Shown: positions 15,791 to 23,772 of the stretch, in pieces
Layout of the letters: each line of letters begins with the position of its first letter
How positions within the stretch are numbered: position 1 is the first letter of the stretch
Assembly (NCBI GenBank): GCA_026416315.1
Contig: JAOAFK010000068.1
Span: 1-28,527 of the forward strand
Length of the DNA: 28,527 bases
From: Syntrophorhabdaceae bacterium
GTDB lineage: Bacteria; Desulfobacterota; Syntrophorhabdia; Syntrophorhabdales; Syntrophorhabdaceae
Reading direction: 5' to 3'
Translations under genes and position numbers: made by a program
Notes under the pieces: model-generated
Seen by the model: the letters and a program-made list of their open reading frames with translations, nothing else
What the model was told of the DNA's origin: nothing
The model's database searches: none

Positions 15791-18481
15791 TCAATTAAGG
15801 GTTTGTCTTTCCTTTTCCTGTATAAAAAATTCAAGGATATCGCCTTCCTTTATATCGTTGAAATTTTCTATCATTATACCGCATTCATAGCCTGCCTGAA
15901 CCTCTTTCACATCATCCTTGAATCTCTTTAATGAGCTTATCTTTCCTGTATAAATATTACCTCCGTCTCTGATTACCCTTGCAAAGGCATTTCTTGTCAC
16001 CTTCCCTTCTAAGATATAACATCCTGCAATATTGCCTGTTTTTGAGATGGTAAATACCTTTCTAACCTCTGCCTTACCTATATCTACATCCACTATCTTC
16101 GGTGCAAGCATGCCTTCCATAGCCTTCTTTATATCATCTATCATCTCATAGATAATAGAGTAAGTTCTTATTTCGATTTTTTCCTGTTCGGCAAGGGATT
16201 GGGCCTTGCTTATGGGTTTTACATTAAAACCAATGATTATAGCCCCTGATGCCATGGCGAGGTTTACATCTGTCTCTGTGATAGCACCTACACCGCTGTG
16301 AATGATCTGAATATCCACCTTTTCGTTTGATAACTTCTTCAGGGCCTCAACAATCGCATCAATTGTACCCCTTACATCTCCTTTTAAGATTACATTTAAG
16401 AAAACCTTTTCAGATTCACCCATTTTTGTGTAGAGGTCTTCAAGGGAGGTTCTGCTACTTTTTAATGCCTCTTTTTCTTTTAATTTTTCCTGTCTGTATC
16501 TGGATAGTTCCTTTGCATATCTTTCTTCTGTGGTGACAATAAACATGTCTCCAGCCTGGGGGACTTCCTGAAAACCAACTACAAGCACAGGCATGGAAGG
16601 TGTGGCCTTATTTAGTCTCTTTCCTGTATCATCGAACATGGCCCTTACCCTTCCAAACATATGTCCTGCAATAAATGGGTCTTGAATCTTTAATGTCCCT
16701 TCCTGAATGATCACTGTTCCAACAGGACCGTGTCCCTTATCGAGTTTTGATTCAATGATGATGCCCCTTGCAAGTTTATCAGGATTTGCCTTGAGTTCTA
16801 ACATCTCAGCCTGCAGTATTATAAGCTCAAGGAGTTCTTTAATGCCTATCTTCTTTTTTGCAGATATCTTTGCAAATAGAGTAGAGCCACCCCATTCTTC
16901 AGGGATTAAGTCATAGTTTGCCAGGTCCTTTATCACCCTGTCGGGATTTGCGTTTTCTTTATCTATCTTATTGATCGCCACAATTATGGGAACATTTGCC
17001 GCCCTTGCATGGTTTATGGCCTCTACTGTCTGGGGCATAACACCATCATCAGCAGCAACTACGAGAACCACTATATCTGTGACCTTTGCACCCCTTGCCC
17101 TCATGGCTGTAAATGCCTCGTGACCAGGTGTATCAATAAATGTAATATCCTTTCCATCCACATTCACCATATAAGCACCTATGTGCTGGGTGATGCCCCC
17201 TGCCTCATGTTCGGCTACATTTGTATGTCTGATTGTATCAAGTAAAAGGGTTTTACCGTGGTCTACATGCCCCATGATCGTGACTACAGGTGGTCTTGGT
17301 TTTAGATCCTCTGGTCTTTCTTTATGCTCCTCTTCCATGGCGAGAAAATCTTCTTCAATGGATGTGATCTTTTCCACTTCAAAGCCGAATTCACCTGCCA
17401 CAAGGAAGGCTGTATCAAAGTCTATATTTTGATTGATCCCTGAGAGAACCCCTAATGTGAGAAGCTTGGCTATTAGTTCCTGGGCCTTAATACCCATCTT
17501 CTTTGCAAGTTCACCCACCTGTATCTCATCCCTTATCTTGATAACCTTTTTTGCGGGCTTTATCTCTTGAGGCTTTTCTTCTATCTCTTTCTTTTCTTCT
17601 TTCTTTTCCTTCTTTTCTTTTTTGAATGGAGCTATCTTGGGTTTTTGTCTTTTAAATGGGTAAATCTCATCATCTTTTATTACAACCTTTCTCTTCAGCA
17701 ACCCCTTTTTCTTGAATTTAATCTCTTCTAATTCCTGTTCTTCTATTTTCCGTAGTAGCTTCTCTACCTTCTTTTTCTTCTTTTCCTCGTCCTCTTCTTC
17801 TAAACCAAGCTCAATGCCTCTTTCAAGTTCATGTCTATAGTGTTCTTCCAGTACCTTTGTTATTTCCTCGCTTTTTTCCTTTTCTATCGCCTCTATATCA
17901 CCTTTTAGCTGCTCTTCTAATTCCTTTTTGGCCTCGGTTGGTGTGATAGGTTTTTCTTCTATTTTTTCTTCTTTAATAATTTCTACTTTTTCAACTGGTT
18001 TAGGAGGTTCTATCTTTTCGACTGTTTTTACTGCCTCTGCCTCTTCTGTAATTTTAATAATAGGTCTTTCAATATGGGATACAGGTTTCTCTTCTTCCTT
18101 TTTTAACACCTGGATGATCTTCTCTTCGATTTCTTTTTCAACCTTTATGGGTTCTAAGATGACCGTTTCTCTTTCTTGAGGCTTAATTTCCGGTCTTACT
18201 TCAAGGGTTTCTTTAATCTCTTTTTTCTCTTCTGGAGGTAATATTCTTTCTTTTTCATGAACAGTGGGTTCTGATGGATGGATTCGGCGTCTTATTATTA
18301 CAGAGGAGACCCTCTTTTCAATGACCTGTTCACCTGATGCCTTTGTTTCTTCATGTTTTTCTTCTTTTGTGGCCTCAGTAGTCTCTTTTCCTTTTATCTT
18401 CTTTCCTTTTATCTTTAATTTTGATAAGAGTTCCTCTTCAATGACTTTCTCTTTAATGGGTGTTATCTTCGGTTTTTGCAT
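15791..18481 (-). CDS. infB: Translation initiation factor IF-2
   Basis: IF-2 is the GTPase that brings fMet-tRNA to the 30S P site and promotes subunit joining. Residues 1-315 are a low-complexity Glu/Lys-rich extension, including a VIIRRR patch at 61-66. An IF2_N module follows at about 317-370 (VGELAKKMGIKAQELIAKLL). The G domain has GHVDHGKT (404-411), DTPGHE and NKID motifs, and domains II to IV complete the 896-residue protein. The nusA-infB order and 24-bp spacing are typical. Simple-sequence composition makes the extension prone to length variation. Confidence 0.98.
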   Translation of the reverse strand: MQKPKITPIKEKVIEEELLSKLKIKGKKIKGKETTEATKEEKHEETKASGEQVIEKRVSSVIIRRRIHPSEPTVHEKERILPPEEKKEIKETLEVRPEIKPQERETVILEPIKVEKEIEEKIIQVLKKEEEKPVSHIERPIIKITEEAEAVKTVEKIEPPKPVEKVEIIKEEKIEEKPITPTEAKKELEEQLKGDIEAIEKEKSEEITKVLEEHYRHELERGIELGLEEEDEEKKKKKVEKLLRKIEEQELEEIKFKKKGLLKRKVVIKDDEIYPFKRQKPKIAPFKKEKKEKKEEKKEIEEKPQEIKPAKKVIKIRDEIQVGELAKKMGIKAQELIAKLLTLGVLSGINQNIDFDTAFLVAGEFGFEVEKITSIEEDFLAMEEEHKERPEDLKPRPPVVTIMGHVDHGKTLLLDTIRHTNVAEHEAGGITQHIGAYMVNVDGKDITFIDTPGHEAFTAMRARGAKVTDIVVLVVAADDGVMPQTVEAINHARAANVPIIVAINKIDKENANPDRVIKDLANYDLIPEEWGGSTLFAKISAKKKIGIKELLELIILQAEMLELKANPDKLARGIIIESKLDKGHGPVGTVIIQEGTLKIQDPFIAGHMFGRVRAMFDDTGKRLNKATPSMPVLVVGFQEVPQAGDMFIVTTEERYAKELSRYRQEKLKEKEALKSSRTSLEDLYTKMGESEKVFLNVILKGDVRGTIDAIVEALKKLSNEKVDIQIIHSGVGAITETDVNLAMASGAIIIGFNVKPISKAQSLAEQEKIEIRTYSIIYEMIDDIKKAMEGMLAPKIVDVDIGKAEVRKVFTISKTGNIAGCYILEGKVTRNAFARVIRDGGNIYTGKISSLKRFKDDVKEVQAGYECGIMIENFNDIKEGDILEFFIQEKERQTLN

Positions 18482-18505
18482 TGTGTTCTACCCTATTTTT
18501 TTACA

Positions 18506-19753
18506 CTATTTTTCTTTTTTTTCCACAATAGCCTTTGCATTGTTTATTATGTATTTACAGTCCTCGAGTGAAATGCTCGTGATCCTATTCAATTCCTCTG
18601 GTGTAAGCCTTGCAATGTCTGATACATCCCTTAAATATTCATCATTTAATATCCGTGCAAGAATTTCACTAATCTTTAAGCTTTTTACCAGTTCATCTAT
18701 TACTTTCTTAGAAGATTTTTCCACCTCTGATTCGCTGCTTATATCTATATTCCAACCTGTTAGTTTTGATGCAAGCCTCACGTTCTGGCCTTTTTTCCCT
18801 ATGGCAAGGGAGAGTTGGTCATCATTCACTATGATCTCCATGGAATGTTCCACTTCATTTATATAAACCTTTGAAATCCTTGCAGGAGCCAGGGCATTAC
18901 ATACAAATTTAGTAGGGTCAATGCTATATGGAATGATATCTATTTTTTCACCTCTAAGTTCCTGGACAACTGCCTGCACCCTCGAGCCTTTAACACCAAC
19001 ACATGCTCCAATGGGATCCACATCAGAATCCTGGCTGTACACAGCGATCTTTGCCCTTTCTCCAGGCTCTCTTGCTGCACTCACAATCTTTACAAGACCC
19101 TCTTGTATTTCCGGGACTTCCAGTTCAAAGAGTTTTATTAAAAAACCAGGCTCAGTTCTTGATAATCTTATCACACAGCCTTTATTTGTTTTTTCCACAT
19201 CAGCTATATATGCCTTCACCCTATCCCTTTGTCTGAATGTCTCATTGGGTATTGTATCCTTAAAATAAAGGATTGCCTCTGTCTTTCCAAGATTTACAAT
19301 ATAATAATTTTTTTCTATTCTCTGAATGGTACCCGTTACGATCTCACCTTTTCTGTTTTTATATTCTTCGTATATTACATCGCTCTCTGCTGTTCTTACC
19401 TTCTGAAGTATAACCTGCTTTGCTGTCTGAACAGCAATCCTGCCGAGTTTACTTGTATCCATCTTTACACCGATATAATCACCTACCATACATTCTGGGT
19501 CCTGCTGTTTTGCCTCATGCAGTGAGATCTCTTTTTCTGGGTCTGTGACATTTTCAACCACAGTTTTAAATTGAAAAACCTCTATCTCATCAAGCTCTTC
19601 ATTGTATCTTGCCTCTAACTCAAGATTTGCACCGAACTTTTTCTTCGAAGCATTAAGTACAGCTTCCTCCAGGGCTTTTATGAGGGTTGCCCTCGGTATG
19701 CCCTTTTCTTTTACGACCTGTTCTATTGTGTAGTTTAGCTTTGGAGCTCCCAT
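18506..19753 (-). CDS. nusA: Transcription termination/antitermination protein NusA
   Basis: NusA binds RNA polymerase and nascent RNA to modulate pausing, termination and antitermination. The 415-residue protein has the N-terminal RNA polymerase-binding domain (to about residue 125), an S1 domain beginning at KGEIVTGTIQRI, then two KH domains carrying VGVKGSRVQAV and AIGKKGQNVRLA. One helix-hairpin-helix-like tail (ARLTPEELNRITSISLEDC) ends it, so the two acidic repeats of E. coli NusA are missing, as in most non-gamma bacteria. An AGAGG ribosome-binding site precedes the ATG. In E. coli the rimP-nusA-infB operon is under NusA feedback, which makes the leader hairpin here notable. Confidence 0.97.
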   Translation of the reverse strand: MGAPKLNYTIEQVVKEKGIPRATLIKALEEAVLNASKKKFGANLELEARYNEELDEIEVFQFKTVVENVTDPEKEISLHEAKQQDPECMVGDYIGVKMDTSKLGRIAVQTAKQVILQKVRTAESDVIYEEYKNRKGEIVTGTIQRIEKNYYIVNLGKTEAILYFKDTIPNETFRQRDRVKAYIADVEKTNKGCVIRLSRTEPGFLIKLFELEVPEIQEGLVKIVSAAREPGERAKIAVYSQDSDVDPIGACVGVKGSRVQAVVQELRGEKIDIIPYSIDPTKFVCNALAPARISKVYINEVEHSMEIIVNDDQLSLAIGKKGQNVRLASKLTGWNIDISSESEVEKSSKKVIDELVKSLKISEILARILNDEYLRDVSDIARLTPEELNRITSISLEDCKYIINNAKAIVEKKEK

Positions 19754-19762
19754 AATAACCTC

Positions 19763-20233
19763 TTACATTTCAAATTCTAAATTTGCCTTTTTTATAACAC
19801 ATATCGGTATAGTAAATATATCTATTTTTCCTTTAATTTGAATCTCATCTTCCTTTACTGAAACGATCTTTCCTTTTATCTCCCTCTTTCCGCCTATAGG
19901 TTGTGATGTAATTATTTTACATAGCCTTCCTATAGACCTTTTGAAATCATTTATCGTCTTTAAAGGTCTTGTCACACCTGGTGATGAAACCTCCAGCGTA
20001 TAAGGATGTGCGATAAAATCTTCCACATCAAGAATTGAACTGAGTTCCCTACTTATATTTTCACAATCTGAAAGCATAACGCCACCTTCTTTATCTATAA
20101 AAACCCTTAAAAGCCATCTTTTCCCAGAAGACCTAAACTCAATGTCCACAAGCTCTAATCCATAATCATCAAGAATAGGCATCAAACATTCTTTTACACG
20201 ATTTATTATATTTTTATCTGCTTCTATCATCAT
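19763..20233 (-). CDS. rimP: Ribosome maturation factor RimP
   Basis: RimP assists 30S maturation around S12 and S19. The 156-residue protein shows the family elements DYGLELVDIEFRSSGKRWLLRVFIDKEG, then DCENISRELSSILD, and the segment LEVSSPGVTRPL. It is the first gene of the long operon. Two adjacent ATG codons (20233 and 20230) could serve as start. The ribosome-binding site is weak (AGG in ATAGGTTAA), so initiation may depend on leader structure. Confidence 0.95.
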   Translation of the reverse strand: MMIEADKNIINRVKECLMPILDDYGLELVDIEFRSSGKRWLLRVFIDKEGGVMLSDCENISRELSSILDVEDFIAHPYTLEVSSPGVTRPLKTINDFKRSIGRLCKIITSQPIGGKREIKGKIVSVKEDEIQIKGKIDIFTIPICVIKKANLEFEM

Positions 20234-20247
20234 TTAACCTATAAACT

Positions 20248-20272
20248 AAAAAAGCGGGATGTACCCACTTTT
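20248..20272 (-). promoter_or_regulatory. 5'-leader hairpin plus U-tract ahead of rimP
   Basis: On the minus strand, AAAAGTGGG pairs with CCCGCTTTT around the loop TACAT: nine base pairs with one G-U, followed by a run of six T. It lies between the predicted promoter and the rimP start, only about 15 bases from the rimP ATG. The shape is that of an intrinsic terminator or attenuator. It falls within the first 30 or so bases of the transcript, so a role in mRNA stability or in controlling access to the weak rimP ribosome-binding site is equally possible. Confidence 0.5.
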
Positions 20273-20280
20273 GTTCGTAT

Positions 20281-20310
20281 TTTATAGCATAAAAAACTTA
20301 TTGATTTCAA
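20281..20310 (-). promoter_or_regulatory. Predicted sigma70 promoter of the rimP-nusA-infB operon
   Basis: On the minus strand, TTGAAA (20305-20310) and TATAAA (20281-20286) are separated by 18 bases. Each is close to the sigma70 consensus. The expected transcription start at about 20273-20275 leaves a leader of roughly 40 bases before the rimP ATG. No other gap in the operon is long enough to hold a similar intergenic promoter. Confidence 0.5.
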
Positions 20311-20322
20311 GAAGCATTTTTA

Positions 20323-20351
20323 TTGACTTTGATTGCTGTGCAAGTTAAAAA
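20323..20351 (+). promoter_or_regulatory. Possible promoter of the ugd group
   Basis: TTGACT (20323-20328) is a good -35, with a weak TAAAAA -10 (20346-20351) 17 bases downstream. It would place transcription start only about 15 bases before the ATG, within reach of the GGAGG ribosome-binding site at 20364-20368. It is the best candidate in the 139-bp divergent intergenic region, but the -10 is poor in an A-rich tract. Confidence 0.3.
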
Positions 20352-20372
20352 AAAGAAAAAAACGGAGGTTTT

Positions 20373-21701
20373 ATGCACATAACTGTCATAGGGGTGGGAT
20401 ATGTTGGTCTTGTTACAGGGGCATGTTTTGCAGAAACAGGCAACGATGTAATCTGTATGGACATAGACAAAGAAAAGATAAAAAAATTAAAAAAAGGTGT
20501 GATCCCCATATACGAACCTCAATTAGAAGAGCTTGTAAAAAACAATCTTAAAGAAGGCAGGTTGAAATTTACAACAGATATAAAAGAGGCCACAGACCAT
20601 GGCATGATCATCTTCATATGTGTAAATACACCTCAGGACAAAGATGGCTCTGCTGACCTTAAATATGTGGAAAATGTCGCAAGAAATATCGGGAAAAATA
20701 TAGAAAAATACAGGATTGTAGTAATAAAATCAACAGTACCTGTAGGCACATGTGAGATGGTTAGGGATATAATTGCCGAGGAATTAAAAAAGAGGAATAT
20801 GGAAGTGCCCTTTGATGTGGCATCAAATCCTGAATTTTTAAAGGAAGGTATGGCTGTGGAAGATTGTATGAAACCAGAAAGGGTTGTTGTGGGTGTTGAT
20901 AACAGTAGGGTGGAAGAGATATTAAGGGAGTTATATAATCCTTATATTAGAACAGGCGCGCCCTTTCTTGTCATGGATATAAGATCCAGTGAGATGACAA
21001 AGTATACTGCCAATGCCATGCTTGCCACAAGGATATCTTTTATGAACCAGATAGCAAACATCTGTGAAAGGGTAGGGGCTGATGTGATGATGGTTATGAG
21101 GGGCATCGGGAGCGATTCAAGGATAGGGCCGAAATTTCTCTTTCCCGGTGTGGGCTTTGGAGGTTCCTGCTTCCCGAAAGATGTGAGGGCCTTGATCAAA
21201 ACATCTCAGGATTACGGCTATAATCCCACAATTTTAGAGGATGTGATGCATGTTAATGAAATGCAGCGCATCATATTTACAGAAAAAATTCTCAATTTTT
21301 ATGATAGAAAGCTATCAGGAAAGAAGATTGCCGTATGGGGTCTTGCCTTCAAGCCCAATACAGATGATATGAGAGAGGCGCCCTCCATTTACATTGTAAA
21401 TACCCTTACAGAAGAAGGGGCATTCTGTAATCTTTTTGACCCAAAGGCCATGGAAACAGCTAAAGAGGTTTTTAAAGGGAACAGAAACATAGCTTTCGGG
21501 TCCAATCAATATGAGGTTCTAAAGGATGCAGATTGTCTTGTCCTTGTAACAGAATGGCTTTCATTCAGGGAACCTGATTTCGAGAGGATGAAAAAGCTCA
21601 TGAAAGCCCCTGTGATTTTCGATGGGAGAAATCAGTATAATCCGAAAAAGATGGCAGAACTTGGTTTTATCTATACCTGCATCGGAAGAAAAAATGTATA
21701 A
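20373..21701 (+). CDS. ugd: UDP-glucose 6-dehydrogenase
   Basis: This enzyme oxidises UDP-glucose to UDP-glucuronate with two NAD+, supplying precursors for surface polysaccharides. The N-terminal Rossmann motif is GVGYVGLVTGACFAETG (7-23). The catalytic cysteine is Cys266 in GFGGSCFPKD. Other conserved elements include STVPVGT (120-126), SNPEFLKEG and the C-terminal WGLAFKPNTDDMREAPS segment. At 442 residues it is a typical bacterial short form. GGAGG lies 4 bases before the ATG. It overlaps the next gene, so the two reactions are likely linked. Confidence 0.97.
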   Translation: MHITVIGVGYVGLVTGACFAETGNDVICMDIDKEKIKKLKKGVIPIYEPQLEELVKNNLKEGRLKFTTDIKEATDHGMIIFICVNTPQDKDGSADLKYVENVARNIGKNIEKYRIVVIKSTVPVGTCEMVRDIIAEELKKRNMEVPFDVASNPEFLKEGMAVEDCMKPERVVVGVDNSRVEEILRELYNPYIRTGAPFLVMDIRSSEMTKYTANAMLATRISFMNQIANICERVGADVMMVMRGIGSDSRIGPKFLFPGVGFGGSCFPKDVRALIKTSQDYGYNPTILEDVMHVNEMQRIIFTEKILNFYDRKLSGKKIAVWGLAFKPNTDDMREAPSIYIVNTLTEEGAFCNLFDPKAMETAKEVFKGNRNIAFGSNQYEVLKDADCLVLVTEWLSFREPDFERMKKLMKAPVIFDGRNQYNPKKMAELGFIYTCIGRKNV

Positions 21702-22731
21702 GTACAGGACTTACAATAATCCAAAAAGGATACTTGTTACAGGTGGTGCAGGATTTATTGGTTCACATCTCTGCGAGAGGCTTTTAAATGATGGCCATGA
21801 GGTCTTGGCCTTAGATAATTTCTTTACAGGTAGAAAGACAAACATTTCAAAACTACTTGATAATCAAAGATTTGAGCTTATAAGACACGATGTCACAGTA
21901 CCTATACTTCTTGAAGTGGACTGGATATTCAACCTTGCATGTCCGGCAAGTCCGATACACTATCAGTATAACCCTGTAAAGACCATTAAGGTTAATGTCC
22001 TCGGGGCACTAAATATGCTCGGCCTTGCAAAAAGGGTAAGGGCACGGATCATGCAGGCCTCAACAAGTGAAATATACGGTGACCCTGAAATACATCCCCA
22101 ATCAGAGGAGTACTGGGGAAATGTGAACCCCATTGGAAAAAGAAGCTGCTATGATGAAGGAAAAAGGGTTGCGGAAACCCTGTTTTTTGATTATATGAGA
22201 CAGAACAGGGTGGACATAAAGGTTGTGAGGATATTCAATACATACGGTCCTAAGATGCGCCACGATGATGGAAGGGTAATAAGCAATTTCATCACCCAGG
22301 CTATAAAAAATGAGCCTATTACCATATATGGCGATGGGACACAGACAAGGTCATTCTGCTATATTGATGATTTAATTGAAGGTATGATCAGGATGATGGA
22401 TTATGAGGTTGCACCTGATGAACGTGGCAGGGATTACACAAAACCTTATCTGTCTGGGTTTCCAGGCCCTATTAACCTCGGTAATCCCCATGAGGTTTCA
22501 ATCATTGATATGGCAAAGAAGATCATAGAGCTGACAGGTTCGAAATCAGAACTCATATTTGAAAAATTACCTGAAGACGACCCAAAAAGAAGGTGTCCTG
22601 ATATTTCAAAGGCAAAAAAGTATCTTAAATGGGAACCAGTGGTTTCCTTGGAGACCGGACTTAAAAAGACTATAGAGTATTTTATGGAAGAAAAGAAAAA
22701 GGGAAGTTCATGGGCAGGGAAGAAGAGCTAA
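21694..22731 (+). CDS. UDP-glucuronate decarboxylase (UDP-xylose synthase)
   Basis: This extended short-chain dehydrogenase converts UDP-glucuronate to UDP-xylose with bound NAD+. The NAD motif GGAGFIGSHL is at 17-26, the catalytic pair Tyr153/Lys157 lies in SCYDEGKR, and HYQYNPVKTIKVNVLG, FNTYGPKMRHDDGRV and DGTQTRSFCYIDDL are characteristic of the UXS branch. I use the ATG at 21694, 8 bp inside the ugd end and preceded by GGAAGA. It gives 345 residues starting at MYKYRTYN; an upstream in-frame ATG at 21622 would bury 24 extra residues in ugd and is unlikely. No glycosyltransferase is nearby, so the xylose acceptor cannot be told. Confidence 0.94.
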   Translation: MYKYRTYNNPKRILVTGGAGFIGSHLCERLLNDGHEVLALDNFFTGRKTNISKLLDNQRFELIRHDVTVPILLEVDWIFNLACPASPIHYQYNPVKTIKVNVLGALNMLGLAKRVRARIMQASTSEIYGDPEIHPQSEEYWGNVNPIGKRSCYDEGKRVAETLFFDYMRQNRVDIKVVRIFNTYGPKMRHDDGRVISNFITQAIKNEPITIYGDGTQTRSFCYIDDLIEGMIRMMDYEVAPDERGRDYTKPYLSGFPGPINLGNPHEVSIIDMAKKIIELTGSKSELIFEKLPEDDPKRRCPDISKAKKYLKWEPVVSLETGLKKTIEYFMEEKKKGSSWAGKKS

Positions 22732-22949
22732 AGGCACAGGGATGGGAAAAGAGATTCATCGCATGCGAACCCCGTCTCTCTGAAATTGTTGAATTGTATA
22801 AGGAAATTGGCTTTGAGGTTTTGCTTGAACCCTTGCCTTCTGAAGACGAAATTAATGAAGAAGAATGCTCAGATAAGGATTGCACAGTCTGTTTTCAGGT
22901 GAACAGAGAAAAATACAAAATAATATATACCCGTCAGAGGCATCCCTAA
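22710..22949 (+). CDS. Small conserved-looking protein with cysteine cluster, 79 residues
   Basis: The function is unknown. The protein has a helical first part with FIACEPRLSEIVELYKEIGF and a C-terminal cysteine group: C52, C57 and C60 (ECSDKDCTVCF), plus C19. The CxxxxCxxC arrangement could bind a metal, but four ligands would need C19. No signal peptide or membrane segment is present. The ATG lies 22 bp inside the preceding UDP-glucuronate decarboxylase gene and the stop is 9 bp before trmI. This tight packing, and an acidic, ordered-looking sequence, argue that it is a real gene. Confidence 0.72.
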   Translation: MGREEELKAQGWEKRFIACEPRLSEIVELYKEIGFEVLLEPLPSEDEINEEECSDKDCTVCFQVNREKYKIIYTRQRHP

Positions 22950-22958
22950 GATTCAAAA

Positions 22959-23720
22959 ATGACAGTAGACACCATAAAACCTGATGACCTTGTCCTTATC
23001 TGCTTTAAGGATAGAAAATATCTAAAAAGGATAGATGTGAACTCAACCTTTAATGGCAAGGGTGGAAGTATTGTTTTCTCAGAGCTTGTGGATAAACCCT
23101 TCGGTAAAAAATACGGTTCTTATGAGATATATAAACCGACCCTCGAAGACATAATTATGTTCGGTATCAAAAGGGATACCCAGATTATCTATCCAAAAGA
23201 TGCTGCTTATATCTGTTTAAAGCTAAATCTAAAAAGTGGTTCTCAGATGCTTGAAGTGGGTACAGGAAGTGGTGCCATGACCCTTATGTTCTCATATATT
23301 GTGGGGCCAGAGGGTAGAGTGGTAACTATAGAAAAGGAGGAAAGGCATTTTAGAAATGCTAAAAAAAATATAGAACGATTTTCCAAATTTTCTAATGTGG
23401 AGATGATAAATTCTGATATTTTTGACTACAATGGGTCGGGTTTTGAATCGGTCTTTATAGATGTGAGAGAGCCCTGGCACTATATAGGTCATATACAGGA
23501 GCTCATAAGGCCAGGTGCCTCAATCGGGATGATACTGCCCACTACAAATCAGGTGTCCGAGATCTTAAAAGCCTTTGAGGCATGTAATGGCTTTGGAGAT
23601 ATAGAAGTCTGCGAGATTTTGTTGAGAAGATATAAAACAGTAAGTGAAAGATTAAGACCTTTTGACAGGATGGTAGCCCACACAGGTTATCTAATTTTCG
23701 GAAGAAAACTTTCAATATAA
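22959..23720 (+). CDS. trmI: tRNA (adenine-58-N1)-methyltransferase TrmI
   Basis: TrmI methylates A58 in the T-loop of tRNA using S-adenosylmethionine, a modification linked to tRNA stability, especially in thermophiles. The N-terminal small domain leads to QIIYPKDAAYI (75-85) and the SAM motif LEVGTGSGAMTL (98-109). Then come GRVVTIEKEE (119-128) and the active-site FIDVREPW segment, which has the conserved Asp-x-x-x-Pro-Trp. The 253-residue length fits the family. The ribosome-binding site is weak. TruB, which modifies the neighbouring position 55, is encoded in the opposite operon. Confidence 0.94.
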   Translation: MTVDTIKPDDLVLICFKDRKYLKRIDVNSTFNGKGGSIVFSELVDKPFGKKYGSYEIYKPTLEDIIMFGIKRDTQIIYPKDAAYICLKLNLKSGSQMLEVGTGSGAMTLMFSYIVGPEGRVVTIEKEERHFRNAKKNIERFSKFSNVEMINSDIFDYNGSGFESVFIDVREPWHYIGHIQELIRPGASIGMILPTTNQVSEILKAFEACNGFGDIEVCEILLRRYKTVSERLRPFDRMVAHTGYLIFGRKLSI

Positions 23721-23727
23721 GGGTATG

Positions 23728-23753
23728 GGGTGTGGGGATTGAGCCCCACACCC
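23728..23753. terminator. Hairpin between convergent trmI and autotransporter genes
   Basis: GGGTGTGGGG (23728-23737) pairs perfectly with CCCCACACCC (23744-23753) around a 6-base loop. It sits 8 bases after the trmI stop and 19 bases before the autotransporter stop, and so could end transcription from both sides. No T-run follows in either direction, so it is not a canonical intrinsic terminator; a Rho-aided stop or mRNA 3'-end protection is possible. Confidence 0.5.
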
Positions 23754-23772
23754 ATCACGGTTAACAAACGTA

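Noticed and set aside
21622..21693. Upstream ATG for the UDP-glucuronate decarboxylase gene
   Set aside because: It would add 24 residues inside ugd with no family similarity; the ATG at 21694 has a better ribosome-binding site and the expected N-terminus.
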